Of a DNA stretch of 64,000 nt, positions 17,895-26,556 are shown piece by piece. Numbering within the stretch: the first letter of the stretch is position 1; each line of letters starts with the position of its first letter. This DNA is from Chiayiivirga flava (GTDB lineage: Bacteria > Pseudomonadota > Gammaproteobacteria > Xanthomonadales > Xanthomonadaceae). Made by a program: the position numbers and the translations under genes. The notes under the pieces are model-generated. The model saw only the letters and a program-made list of their open reading frames with translations, did not search any database and was not told the origin of the DNA. The stretch spans positions 434,001-498,000 of the forward strand of contig NZ_JACHHP010000004.1 of NCBI RefSeq assembly GCF_014202825.1, given 5' to 3'.

Positions 17895-18200
17895 TGAAAG
17901 CCGAGCGGCGAAACGGGCCTTCACGGTCCGACTGATCAAGGTGCTGAGCCCGCGTCCGGCCAGCGCAGCGTCACGCATCCGCGTGATGCACGCGCGTCCG
18001 GCGGATGCGTCGGTGTACAGGTATATGCTGCCGTTGACGAAGACGACCGCGATGGCATCGGCTGCCAAGGCGAACGCGCGCACGCCGCTGTCGCCGCGCG
18101 TGGTGCGATAGCGTTGCCACGGCAGCGCGTGCAGTGCGTCGCCGGACAGGTGCAGCCACGGGTGCTTGCCGCGCGCGGAAGAGATCGCGCTTCGGGGCAT
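17892..18200 (-). CDS. Small KTSC-like hypothetical protein
   Basis: 102-residue protein. The segment SGVRAFALAADAIAVVFVNGSIYLYTD followed by a helix (~ACITRMRDAALAGRGLSTLISRTV) resembles the KTSC fold: two strands with an F.NG..Y.Y pattern, then a helix ending near a Ser/Thr. It lacks the canonical KTSC tetrad and the assignment is tentative. ATG 18200 is preferred because upstream codons read as low-complexity Arg/Ser/Pro. It lies 118 nt after dxs on the same strand. Coding status is likely but not certain. Confidence 0.5.
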   Translation of the reverse strand: MPRSAISSARGKHPWLHLSGDALHALPWQRYRTTRGDSGVRAFALAADAIAVVFVNGSIYLYTDASAGRACITRMRDAALAGRGLSTLISRTVKARFAARLS

Positions 18201-18318
18201 GCCTTTGGCTCGCGACGGCGCGCGGGTGGTGTGGCGTGGGCCTGCCGCTCCGCTGTTGCCGGAACGCTTTGCACCGGCATCATGCGACGACGAGCCCGCT
18301 CGCCGCCGCGCCACGCGA

Positions 18319-20235
18319 TCAGCCCGCGGCGCGTGCCGGTGTGGGCTGCACGAGCTGCGGCCAGCGCTGCACGATCGCCGCGTGCACGGCGTCGTGGTCG
18401 AGCCCGGCCTCGGCCAGCACCTGCTCGCGCGAGGCGTGTTCGAGGAAGGCATCCGGCAGGCCGAGATGCAGCATCGTCGGCGTCAGCCCTTCGCCGGCGA
18501 AGAATTCCGCCACGCCGCTGCCGGCGCCGCCGGCGATGGCGTTGTCCTCGAGCGTGACGAAGCCCTCGTGCGTGCGCGCAAGCTCACGCAGCAGGTTTGC
18601 ATCGAGTGGCTTCACGAAACGCATGTTGACCACGGTGAGATCGAGCGCGCGCCCGATCTTCTCCGCGATCGGCAACAGCGCACCGAAGCTCAGCAGCGCC
18701 ACGTTGCGGCCACGACGACGCACGTCGGCCTCGCCGATCGGCAATGTGCCGAGGCCGGCCTCCAGCGCCACGCCCGGGCCCGTGCCACGCGGGTAGCGCA
18801 CCGCGGCCGGGCCCACGTATTCGTGCCCGGTGCTGAGCATGCGGCGGCATTCGTTTTCGTCCGCCGGCGCCATCACCACCATGTTCGGGATGCAGCGCAG
18901 GTAGGACAGGTCGAACGTGCCCGCGTGCGTGGCGCCGTCCGGGCCGACGATGCCGCCGCGGTCGATCGCGAACAGCACGTCGAGGTTCTGCAGCGCCACA
19001 TCGTGGATCAGCTGGTCGTAGCCGCGCTGCAGGAAAGTCGAATAGATCGCGACCACCGGTTTCGCGCCTTCGCAGGCCATGCCGGCCGCGAGCGTCACCG
19101 CGTGCTGCTCGGCGATGGCCACGTCGAAGTAGCGCGCCGGGTATTCCTTGCTGAAACGCACCAGGCCCGAGCCTTCGCGCATCGCGGGCGTGATGCCCAT
19201 GAGCTTGGGATCGGCGGCGGCCATGTCGCAGAGCCAGTCGCCGAAGATCTGGGTGTAGGTCGGCTTGCCGCTGCCGGGCTTCTTCACGAGGCCCACGCTC
19301 GGATCAAACGGGCCGACGGCGTGGTATTCGATCTGGTCGCCTTCGGCCAGTTCGTACCCCTTGCCCTTGGTCGTGATCACGTGCAGCAGCTGCGGGCCCT
19401 TGAGGCCTTTCAGCGTCTTCATCGTCGACAGCAGAGCCGGAAGATCATGGCCGTCGATCGGGCCGGTGTAGTGGAAACCCATTTCCTCGAACAGCGTGGA
19501 CGGCACGAACATGCCCTTCCAGTGCTCCTCCCAGCGACGCATGAAGCGCGCGGTGGGGCGATTCTTGTCGCCGAGCAGCTTCTTGCCGCCTTCGCGCAGT
19601 GCGTTGAGCGTGCGGCTGCCGGTAAGCTTGCCGAGCATCTTGGTCAGCCCGCCGACGTTCTCGGAGATCGACATGCGGTTGTCGTTGAGGATCACGAGCA
19701 GGTTCGGCTCGGGCTCCATGCCGCCGGCGTGGTTCAGCGCTTCGTAGGCCATGCCGGCCGTCATCGCGCCATCGCCGATGATGGCCACGACGTGGCGCTC
19801 GTCGCCCATCGCCTGCGACGCGATCGCCATGCCGAGCGCGGCCGAGATCGACGTGGACGAATGGCCGACGCCGAAGGTGTCGTACTCGCTTTCCTCGCGG
19901 CGCGGGAACGGTGCGACGCCGTCCTTCTGCTTCACCGTGTGGATGGTGTCGCGGCGGCCGGTGAGGATCTTGTGCGGGTAGCTCTGGTGGCCGACATCCC
20001 AGACCAGGCGGTCGTGCGGGGTGTCGTACAGATAGTGCAGGGCGACCGTCAGCTCGATCACGCCGAGGCCGGCGCCGAAGTGTCCGCCGACCTGCGCCAC
20101 GCGGTCGATCAGGTAGCCGCGCAGCTCGGCCGCCACGGCCGGCAGGTCCGCCTCGGGCACGCTGCGCAGGTCGGCCGGCGCGCCGATGCGCGCCAGCCGC
20201 GGGTATCGCTCGGAATCGATCATGGGAACGCTCAT
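18319..20235 (-). CDS. dxs: 1-deoxy-D-xylulose-5-phosphate synthase
   Basis: 638-residue thiamin-diphosphate enzyme that condenses pyruvate and glyceraldehyde 3-phosphate to DXP, the first step of the MEP isoprenoid pathway, also feeding thiamin and pyridoxal synthesis. The ThDP motif GDGAMTAG (154-161) with its downstream N, the [10 protein letters not shown] histidine (H52), and the pyrimidine-domain motifs [12 protein letters not shown] and [14 protein letters not shown] are intact. C-terminal transketolase domain present; length is typical (~620-640). ATG 20235 chosen; an internal ATG at 20223 is possible. A 7-bp dyad lies 13 nt upstream. Confidence 0.97.
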   Translation of the reverse strand: MSVPMIDSERYPRLARIGAPADLRSVPEADLPAVAAELRGYLIDRVAQVGGHFGAGLGVIELTVALHYLYDTPHDRLVWDVGHQSYPHKILTGRRDTIHTVKQKDGVAPFPRREESEYDTFGVGHSSTSISAALGMAIASQAMGDERHVVAIIGDGAMTAGMAYEALNHAGGMEPEPNLLVILNDNRMSISENVGGLTKMLGKLTGSRTLNALREGGKKLLGDKNRPTARFMRRWEEHWKGMFVPSTLFEEMGFHYTGPIDGHDLPALLSTMKTLKGLKGPQLLHVITTKGKGYELAEGDQIEYHAVGPFDPSVGLVKKPGSGKPTYTQIFGDWLCDMAAADPKLMGITPAMREGSGLVRFSKEYPARYFDVAIAEQHAVTLAAGMACEGAKPVVAIYSTFLQRGYDQLIHDVALQNLDVLFAIDRGGIVGPDGATHAGTFDLSYLRCIPNMVVMAPADENECRRMLSTGHEYVGPAAVRYPRGTGPGVALEAGLGTLPIGEADVRRRGRNVALLSFGALLPIAEKIGRALDLTVVNMRFVKPLDANLLRELARTHEGFVTLEDNAIAGGAGSGVAEFFAGEGLTPTMLHLGLPDAFLEHASREQVLAEAGLDHDAVHAAIVQRWPQLVQPTPARAAG

Positions 20236-20247
20236 CTATGAACGCGA

Positions 20248-20268
20248 ATTGTCCGCCCTCGGGACAAT
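20248..20268. promoter_or_regulatory. Inverted repeat ATTGTCC-N7-GGACAAT upstream of dxs
   Basis: Perfect 7-bp inverted repeat with a 7-nt spacer, ending 12 nt before the dxs start codon. It could be a protein-binding dyad or a 5'-leader hairpin next to the ribosome site. No riboswitch-like conserved core is visible in this short leader. Confidence 0.45.
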
Positions 20269-20365
20269 GCGGGCAAGGCGAGGTGGGGCGGGCAGCGGGC
20301 GCGGTTCAGGCGGCTGCGGGACGGGCGACGACGGCAGCCGGGCGCATACGCCGGCCGCCGCGCGC

Positions 20366-21550
20366 TCAGCGACCGCCGCGCAGGCGTCCGAACAGGCCGC
20401 CGCGCACCACGGCGGCGGCATCGCCGCCCTCGGGAATGGCGTCCGATTCGGCGAAACCCGTGGCCAGGCTCGCGTTGATGAAGTCGGCCACGTCCTGCGT
20501 CGAGGCACCGCTCTGCTGCGCGATCTCGGCCACGCTCAGCAGGCCCTTCATCATCGTGGTGGCGATGCGGAAGTGCTTGGCGAACTCGCGTTCGATCTGC
20601 GGCCACTTGGTGAGACGGTAGCGCGCGTTGGGGTCGAGGCCGGGCGCCAGTTCGCCACCGCCGCCGGTGAGCGCCGCCAGCCACAGCAGGCGCGCGAACG
20701 GCTGCGCTCCACCCAGTTCCTGGCGCAGCTTCGCAAGCTCCGAAGCCGGGACCACGGTCCAGGCGCCGGGTGCGATCGGCTCGCGCGTGTACGGCAGGTA
20801 GTCCTTCAAGCCGCTGCCACCGAAATAGACGCGTGCGGCAGGATCGAGCACGAGCAGCGGCGCATCGCCACGGGCAAGTTTCACCGGGCCGGGCAGGGCG
20901 CCGGGTTGCAGATAGTCCGCCAGGCGCGGCTCCGGCGCGGGGGCTGCGACCGCGGCTGCCGGCGCCGATGTCGATGTCGCCGCGACGGCCGGGGGCGGCG
21001 TCCTGCGCGCTGCGTCCGTCGTCGCGGAACGCGGCGGGCCGCCCGCGGGCACGGCCTGCTGTTCGGCCGACACACGGCGCGGCGGCACGGCCGGTTGTTC
21101 GGCAGAGACGCGGCGCGGCACGGCCTTCTGCTCCGCCGACACGGCACGCACCTGCGCGCCGGGATCGGGACGGGCGGCGTGTGCGTCTTCGGCGGGCGTT
21201 GCGCTCGCAGGCTGCGGCGCGTGGGGCGCGTGCCCGTCGCCGTCACCGCCGTGCTGGCGGAGCAAGGCCTGCAGGGCGTCGAGCGTGACCGGACGCGACA
21301 GCAGATGGTCGGCGTCGGCCTGCGGGCTGCTCGACATCGCGACCACGGTGCGGCCCGAGTTGTGCACCTTGAGCCACGACATGTGGCCGTACAGCGAATC
21401 GACGTCGATCACGAGCATCTGCGCCTCGTTTTCCGGCGCCAGGCTCCACTGATTCGACAGACGGCGGTTGGCCTCCGCGAACAACGCGGTCAGCCGTTCC
21501 TGCTCCGCGGCTTCCATCCCCGTGAAGCACACGGTTTTGCGATTGGTCAT
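20366..21550 (-). CDS. Hypothetical protein with response-regulator-like N-terminus and internal repeats
   Basis: 394-residue cytoplasmic protein not matched to a named family. Residues ~1-100 (KTVCFTGMEAAEQERL...MLVIDVDSLYGHMSWLK...GRTVVAMSS...LLSRPVTLDALQALL) resemble a degenerate receiver domain. Residues ~105-210 are Ala/Pro-rich and hold three imperfect copies of RVSAEQxAVP. The C-terminal ~150 residues form a second globular part ending in a predicted helical bundle with an HTH-like stretch (SVAEIAQQSGASTQDVADFI). The gene lies 130 nt upstream of dxs on the same strand. Confidence 0.75.
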   Translation of the reverse strand: MTNRKTVCFTGMEAAEQERLTALFAEANRRLSNQWSLAPENEAQMLVIDVDSLYGHMSWLKVHNSGRTVVAMSSSPQADADHLLSRPVTLDALQALLRQHGGDGDGHAPHAPQPASATPAEDAHAARPDPGAQVRAVSAEQKAVPRRVSAEQPAVPPRRVSAEQQAVPAGGPPRSATTDAARRTPPPAVAATSTSAPAAAVAAPAPEPRLADYLQPGALPGPVKLARGDAPLLVLDPAARVYFGGSGLKDYLPYTREPIAPGAWTVVPASELAKLRQELGGAQPFARLLWLAALTGGGGELAPGLDPNARYRLTKWPQIEREFAKHFRIATTMMKGLLSVAEIAQQSGASTQDVADFINASLATGFAESDAIPEGGDAAAVVRGGLFGRLRGGR

Positions 21551-21823
21551 GCTCCCCCCGTGAAGACATCGGCGGTCCGGTCTGTGGAGCGTACGGACCC
21601 CGGCGCGAACCCGGTCAGGCCGCGCAGGAGCGACGTCCGGACAGCCGGGCCGAGCCGGTCGCAGTGTTGTCGAAAGGGTCGGGCGCGTCAACGCCGGAGG
21701 TCACGGTTCCGCACATCCGGCAGCGGCGGCACGCTTGCCATCGCTGCCCGGGCGGCATCCGGCCATCCGCGATTCGAAAACGCAGCGCCCCTGGCGGCGG
21801 CGCGCATGCAGGACCGGTGCGGA

Positions 21824-21850
21824 GCGGGGAACGGCAGCACCGTTCCCCGC
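21824..21850 (-). terminator. Strong hairpin after the cyclophilin gene
   Basis: Perfect 11-bp stem (GCGGGGAACGG / CCGTTCCCCGC) with the 5-nt loop CAGCA, starting 7 nt beyond the stop of the cyclophilin gene on the minus strand. No T run follows, so it may act as an RNA 3'-end stabiliser or a rho-assisted terminator. The rest of the ~300-nt gap to the upstream gene shows nothing else. Confidence 0.5.
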
Positions 21851-21857
21851 GGAGGGT

Positions 21858-22520
21858 TCAGCCCCTGGGCGCGTCCGCCGAGGCGGCGTCGCCTGCGAGC
21901 ACCTCGGCGCGTTCGACCGTGATCGTCTGTTTCGGCACGTCGCGCGCAAACGGGCCCTGCGGTCCGGTCTCCACGGCGCGGATCTTGTCGACCACGTCCA
22001 TGCCCTCGACCACCTTGCCGAACACCGCGTAGCCCCAGGTGAAGCCGTTCTGGTCGCTGACGTAGTCCAGGCGCGGATTGTCGACCACGTTGATGAAGAA
22101 CTGGGCGGCGGCCGAGTTCGGGTCGTTGGTGCGCGCCATCGCGACCGTGCCGCGCAGGTTGGACAGGCCGTTGTTGGCCTCGTTCTTGATCGGCGCACGC
22201 GTGGGCTTTTGCTGCAGATCGGCCGTGAAGCCGCCGCCCTGAACCATGAAGTTGTCGATCACGCGGTGGAAGATCGTGCCGTTGTAATGGCCGTCGCGCA
22301 CGTACTGCAGGAAGTTTTCGCTGGAGACGGGCGCCTTGCCGGGATCGAGTTCGATCACGATGTCACCGGCCGTGGTGCGCAGTGCGACACGCGGGCCCGC
22401 GGCGGCAGTGGCAGGGGCCGGTTCCGCCGCGGGCGCGGCGGCCGACGGCGCGGCCGGCGTCTGGGCGAACGCGGCGAGCGGCAGCGAGACCGCGGCCAGC
22501 AGGGCGAGGTGTTTCAACAT
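21858..22520 (-). CDS. ppiA: Periplasmic peptidyl-prolyl isomerase, cyclophilin type
   Basis: 220-residue exported cyclophilin. Signal peptide ~1-19 (cleavage after AFA), an Ala/Pro linker to ~45, then the cyclophilin fold: [15 protein letters not shown] (catalytic Arg in FHR), [21 protein letters not shown] and the [14 protein letters not shown] end. It accelerates cis-trans prolyl isomerisation of periplasmic or outer-membrane proteins. Divergent from miaA with 118 nt between starts. Start ATG 22520 places the signal peptide correctly. Confidence 0.92.
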   Translation of the reverse strand: MLKHLALLAAVSLPLAAFAQTPAAPSAAAPAAEPAPATAAAGPRVALRTTAGDIVIELDPGKAPVSSENFLQYVRDGHYNGTIFHRVIDNFMVQGGGFTADLQQKPTRAPIKNEANNGLSNLRGTVAMARTNDPNSAAAQFFINVVDNPRLDYVSDQNGFTWGYAVFGKVVEGMDVVDKIRAVETGPQGPFARDVPKQTITVERAEVLAGDAASADAPRG

Positions 22521-22638
22521 CGGGTGTCTCCGGAAAAGGTAGATGCTGCCCGCATCATAAGTCCGGCACCGACCCGCGCCAAGCGACGCTCCGGCACGCG
22601 CCGCGGATATGCTTGGGAACACGCCAGACCCGCCAGCG

Positions 22639-23592
22639 ATGATCGCCACGCCCCGCACCGATGCCCGCCCGCCGCTGATCGCCCTCATGGGGCCGACGGC
22701 GTCGGGCAAGACCGCGCTGGCCGCCGACTGGGCGCAGCGTCGCGGTGCGCGCATCGTCAGCGTCGATTCGGCGCTGGTGTACCGCGGCCTGCAGATCGGC
22801 AGCGCCAAACCCGATGCCGCCCTTCTTGCGCGCGCGCCGCACCGGCTCATCGACATCCGCGACCCGCACGAGATCTACTCGGCGGCCGACTTCCGCGCCG
22901 ACGCCTTGCGCGAGATCGCGGCCATCGTCGCCGACGGCGGACTGCCGCTGCTGGTCGGCGGGACGGGCCTGTATTTTCGCGCACTGCTGCAGGGCCTGGC
23001 GCCGATGCCCGACGCCGATCCCGCGCTGCGTGCGGAGCTGGAGGCCGACGCGGCGATCCGCGGCTGGCCGGCGCTGCACGCGATGCTCGCCGCGATCGAC
23101 GCGGAGGCGGCCGCGCGCATCGGCGCCAACGATGCGCAGCGCATCCAGCGCGCGCTCGAAGTGTGGCGCCGCACCGGCCGCACGATCTCGGACTGGCAAC
23201 GCAGCGCCATGCCGACGCCGCTGCCGTACCGGGTGTTGAAGCTCGTGCTTGCGCCGCGCGATCGTGCGGTGCTGCACGCACGCATCGCGCTGCGCTTCGA
23301 CCAGATGCTGCGCGACGGGCTGGTGGAGGAAGTCCGGGCCTTGCGCACGGATCCGCGCCTGCATGCGGACCTGCCCTCGATGCGCGCCGTCGGCTATCGC
23401 CAGACGTGGGAGTTCCTCGACGGCGCCGGCACGCGTGCCGATCTGCGCGAACGCGGCATCGCCGCGACGAGGCAACTGGCCAAGCGCCAGCTGACCTGGC
23501 TGCGCGGGGAGCTGGACGCGCGCTGGCTCGATCCGGACACCGACCGTGTCGAGCTGGAGCGCGCGGCCGACGGATTTCTCGCGCGGCCGTAG
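22639..23592 (+). CDS. miaA: tRNA dimethylallyltransferase MiaA
   Basis: 317-residue enzyme that transfers an isopentenyl group to A37 of tRNAs reading UNN codons. P-loop GPTASGKT (18-25), substrate residues [19 protein letters not shown], the DxxR-type tRNA-binding region and [11 protein letters not shown] are all present. Length is normal (~310). ATG 22639 fits the usual N-terminus; an in-frame ATG at 22609 adds 10 residues. In many gammaproteobacteria miaA is followed by hfq-hflX; here it converges with the sigma-factor gene 7 nt downstream, so that linkage is absent. Confidence 0.95.
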   Translation: MIATPRTDARPPLIALMGPTASGKTALAADWAQRRGARIVSVDSALVYRGLQIGSAKPDAALLARAPHRLIDIRDPHEIYSAADFRADALREIAAIVADGGLPLLVGGTGLYFRALLQGLAPMPDADPALRAELEADAAIRGWPALHAMLAAIDAEAAARIGANDAQRIQRALEVWRRTGRTISDWQRSAMPTPLPYRVLKLVLAPRDRAVLHARIALRFDQMLRDGLVEEVRALRTDPRLHADLPSMRAVGYRQTWEFLDGAGTRADLRERGIAATRQLAKRQLTWLRGELDARWLDPDTDRVELERAADGFLARP

Positions 23593-23599
23593 TGGCCGG

Positions 23600-24826
23600 T
23601 CAGACCACCATGCGGCCGCTCGTCAGCAACCCGACGAGCAGCCCGCTGCCGCCCAGCAGCACGCCGATCAGCATGCCGGACCATGCCATGCGGCGTTCGG
23701 CGACGCGTTCGCGCGCGGCGCGGATCGGGTCGTTGTCGTGTTCGCGCGCGTGGCGGCGCGCGAGGATGCACGGCAACCAGGTCAGGTTCATCGCCCCGAT
23801 GGCGACCATCAGGCCGACGAAACTCGCCGTCGGCAGCCATGCGGACGCATGCAGCAGCGACACCGCCATGAGGCCGGTGAACAGGAACACGGTGCCGATG
23901 CCGGCGGCGGCGAACCAGGCGAGGTCGCGTTTTTCCTGCTCGTCGATGGCCGTGATCCAGTGCCGGCGCACGCCGAAGATCACGCCCGCGATGCCCGCGA
24001 TCAGGGCAAACACGATGCCGCCGACCGCGCCGATCAGCAGACGGCTCGCGCCCTTGCCGACCAGCGCCGTGCCGAACGCACTCTTGCCCAGGCCCTTGCC
24101 GAGCGCAGCGACGGCACTCGACGCCTTGCCGACCAGGCCGCCGGCAACGCTCGCGCCGGCCGCAGCAAGCCCCGCGGCGGCCGCCGGCTGGCTGATGGTG
24201 AGGCCGGCGACGACGATGGCGGTGAAGGCGGCGGTCGGCGCCGTGGTGCGCGCAAGCTCGCCCAGGCGGGCCAGCAGGTCGTCGCGCAGGCTCTGGCGCG
24301 CACGCGACAGGCGCTTGCGCACGGCCGCGTCCTGCATCCCGAGCAGATGCGCGACCTGCTTGGACGACTGGCCTTCGCGGTAGTAGATCAGCAGGATTTC
24401 GCGCGTTTCCTCGGGCAGTTCGTCGATCAGGTCGGCGACCACGGATTCTTCCTGGTGCCGTGCCAGCCGCTCGGGATGGTCCGGGGTGGGGTCGGCCACC
24501 ACGGCGAGGATGTCGTCGAGGTCGCCGTCGACGCGGCGCTCGGCCTTGCGCCGGCGCAGTGCGTCGTGCGAGAGGTTGCGCGTGATCTGCCGCAGCCACG
24601 GCAGGAAGCTGCGCGGGTTGCGCAGGCGCGAGAGGTTGTTCCAGGCGTTGAGGAAGGCGTCCTGCGCAATGTCCTCGCTCGTGGCCACGTCGCGCGTGAT
24701 GGCCAGGGCAATCGCGGTGATGCCGTTCTGGCACCCGACCACGATGCGCCCGAACGCGGCGCGGTCGCCGGCCTTGGCCGCGGGCAGGTGCTGTTCGATC
24801 AGGTCGGCGAGGGCGTCGGCGTGCAT
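23600..24826 (-). CDS. ECF-type RNA polymerase sigma factor fused to a C-terminal membrane domain
   Basis: 408-residue protein. Residues ~15-95 are sigma region 2 (DRAAFGRIV...ATSEDIAQDAFLNAWNNLSRLR, then FLPWLRQITRNL) and ~130-185 are region 4 (ELPEETREILLIYYREGQSSKQVAHLLGMQDAAVRKRLSRARQSL). The remaining ~220 residues hold about five hydrophobic segments, including a paired small-residue helix (~225-270) and TMs near 280-300, 315-335, 340-360 and 385-405. This tethers the sigma factor to the inner membrane, possibly replacing a separate anti-sigma factor. Two nt upstream-neighbour context: it follows a small membrane-anchored gene on the same strand. Confidence 0.85.
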   Translation of the reverse strand: MHADALADLIEQHLPAAKAGDRAAFGRIVVGCQNGITAIALAITRDVATSEDIAQDAFLNAWNNLSRLRNPRSFLPWLRQITRNLSHDALRRRKAERRVDGDLDDILAVVADPTPDHPERLARHQEESVVADLIDELPEETREILLIYYREGQSSKQVAHLLGMQDAAVRKRLSRARQSLRDDLLARLGELARTTAPTAAFTAIVVAGLTISQPAAAAGLAAAGASVAGGLVGKASSAVAALGKGLGKSAFGTALVGKGASRLLIGAVGGIVFALIAGIAGVIFGVRRHWITAIDEQEKRDLAWFAAAGIGTVFLFTGLMAVSLLHASAWLPTASFVGLMVAIGAMNLTWLPCILARRHAREHDNDPIRAARERVAERRMAWSGMLIGVLLGGSGLLVGLLTSGRMVV

Positions 24827-24847
24827 GGGGGCTCGAAAGGGGCGGCG

Positions 24848-25288
24848 TCAGGCCTGAGACAGATCGACGGGCACGATGTGACTGCGATCGGGCGGCGGCG
24901 CGTCGGGGCGGCTGCAACCCCGGTTGACCGTGACCACCACCGCCACGCCGATCGCGGCCAGCGCGAGGATGCGGGTGCGGCGCGCGCCCCGGCGTGGCGG
25001 CGACGCGGGTCTGCCCGGTGCGTGCGGCAGGTAGGAGTCGGTGCGCGTGCTGTCGAGCAGGCCGGCGTCGCGCAGCAGGATGCGCGCACGCGTCACGTCG
25101 TCCGCCTTGACCACCCACACGCCTGCGGGCGTTGCCTTCTCGCTGCCCTCGCGGTAGCTGAAGGTGCGACGGCGCGGCCCCTTGTACGAGCGCCCCTCGC
25201 TGACCCAGGTCTCGATGCCGGCCTCGTTCAGCAGCCTGGCCACGCCTTCGACGTTTTCCAGCCGCGCGGAGGTGAACACCTGGCGCAC
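24848..25288 (-). CDS. Small putative membrane-anchored protein (Xanthomonad pathogenicity-like protein family)
   Basis: 146-residue protein. The N-terminal ~80 residues (RQVFTSARLENVEGVARLLNEAGIETWVSEGR...GVWVVKADDVTRARILLRDAGLL) have the ferredoxin-like arrangement of DUF2007-type signal-transducing proteins. A single hydrophobic segment lies at ~108-122 (ILALAAIGVAVVVTVN), followed by a short tail. It begins at GTG 25288, two nt after the tesB stop, and lies upstream of the sigma-factor gene, so the three genes form a likely operon tesB - this gene - sigma factor. No function is established. Confidence 0.7.
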   Translation of the reverse strand: MRQVFTSARLENVEGVARLLNEAGIETWVSEGRSYKGPRRRTFSYREGSEKATPAGVWVVKADDVTRARILLRDAGLLDSTRTDSYLPHAPGRPASPPRRGARRTRILALAAIGVAVVVTVNRGCSRPDAPPPDRSHIVPVDLSQA

Positions 25289-25290
25289 GG

Positions 25291-26163
25291 TCAGCCTGCC
25301 TCGCCGCCGGGCAGCACGCGGATCAGTCCTTCCTGCGCCGTGGACGCTACCAGCACGCCGTCGCGGGTGTAGATGCTGCCGCGCGCGAGCCCGCGCGACT
25401 GCTGCGTGCTCGGGCTGTCGCAGGCATACAGCAGCCACTCGTCCACGCGCGGCGCGCGATGGAACCACATCGCGTGATCCAGGCTCGCCATCTGCACGTT
25501 CGGCTGCAGGTAGGAGATCGCGTGCGGCAGCGTCGTGGTGCCGATGAGATGGAAATCCGACGCGTACGCAAGCAGCGACAGATGCAGCGTGGCATCGTCG
25601 CCGATGCGATCCACGAGGCGGAACCACACCTGCTGGTACGGCGGACGTTTCACCGGGTGCAGCTCGTCGCGCGGGTACACGTGGCGGAATTCGAACGGAC
25701 CTTCCTTCGTCAGCCAGCGCTGCGCCTTGGCCGGCAGCTTGTCGATGGCTTCTTCGGTGAGGGTGAGCGGCGGCAGGTCCTCGGGCATCGGCACCTCGGG
25801 CATCGACAGCTGGTGCTCTGCGCCCGGTTCGGGTTCCTGGAAGCTCGTGGCAAGGAAGAAGATCGGCTTGCCGTGCTGGATCGCTGTGATGCGCCGGACC
25901 GAGAAACTGCCGCCGTCGCGGGTGCGGTCGACGTCGTAGACGATGGGATGCTCGATATCGCCGGCGCGCAGGAAGTATGCGTGCAGCGAGTGCGCGCGGC
26001 GCACCGGATCGACGGTCTGCTGCGCGGCCGACAGCGCCTGCCCCAGCACCTGCCCGCCGAACACGTAGCGCGTGCCGATATCGCGGCTCTGGCCGCGGAA
26101 CAGGTTGTCTTCCAGGCGTTCGAGGCGCAGCAGGTCCAGCAGTTCGGTGACGATCTGTTGCAA
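25291..26163 (-). CDS. tesB: Acyl-CoA thioesterase II
   Basis: 290-residue double-hotdog thioesterase that hydrolyses medium- and long-chain acyl-CoA. Both hotdog halves are present: N-terminal FRGQSRDIGTRYVFGGQVLGQAL and RAHSLHAYFLRAGD, and C-terminal SLLAYASDFHLI, LDHAMWFHR (catalytic Asp), and QQSRGLARGSIYTRDG (catalytic Gln). Length matches E. coli TesB (286). The start must be TTG 26163: an in-frame stop occurs 8 codons upstream and no ATG or GTG lies between. Heads a probable operon with the small membrane protein and the sigma factor. Confidence 0.94.
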   Translation of the reverse strand: MQQIVTELLDLLRLERLEDNLFRGQSRDIGTRYVFGGQVLGQALSAAQQTVDPVRRAHSLHAYFLRAGDIEHPIVYDVDRTRDGGSFSVRRITAIQHGKPIFFLATSFQEPEPGAEHQLSMPEVPMPEDLPPLTLTEEAIDKLPAKAQRWLTKEGPFEFRHVYPRDELHPVKRPPYQQVWFRLVDRIGDDATLHLSLLAYASDFHLIGTTTLPHAISYLQPNVQMASLDHAMWFHRAPRVDEWLLYACDSPSTQQSRGLARGSIYTRDGVLVASTAQEGLIRVLPGGEAG

Positions 26164-26249
26164 GGGGCGGGTCCGGAGTGTCGATCAGCGCCGGATTATA
26201 CGGACCGCGTCGGCTGCGACGTGTTTTCGACCGGTCCCGCGCCGCTGTT

Positions 26250-26446
26250 CCTTCTCCCCCCGGGAGAAGGTGCCGAAGGCGGATGAGGGAAAGGCGCCAG
26301 GATCGACGACCACGCAGCTTGGAAGCGACGCACGCCTTCTTGTGCCAAACCAACGCACCAATCATTTCGGAATACAAGTCCCTCATCCGCCCTCCGGGCA
26401 CCCCGGATCACGCCCGGGGCAGGCTCTTCTCCCGCGGGGAGAAGGA
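26250..26446. repeat. Paired CTTCTCCC/GGGAGAAG repeats between tesB and the acyltransferase gene
   Basis: Inverted copies of a REP-like motif. Copy one (26250-26290) reads CCTTCTCCCCCCGGGAGAAGG followed by GGCGGATGAGGGA; copy two (26379-26446) starts with TCCCTCATCCGCC and ends CTTCTCCCGCGGGGAGAAGGA. Together they could fold as a large imperfect hairpin. They occupy most of the ~390-nt gap, where no coding sequence is seen. Confidence 0.7.
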
Positions 26447-26556
26447 AAAGCGCCGCGCGTGTCGCCGGCCGGACTTCCCGCCACCCACCGCACGTCCCAC
26501 CGCCCGCCCGAACTTCCCACTAGACTCGCCGCCAGCCCCGCCGCGCGCGTCCCGCC

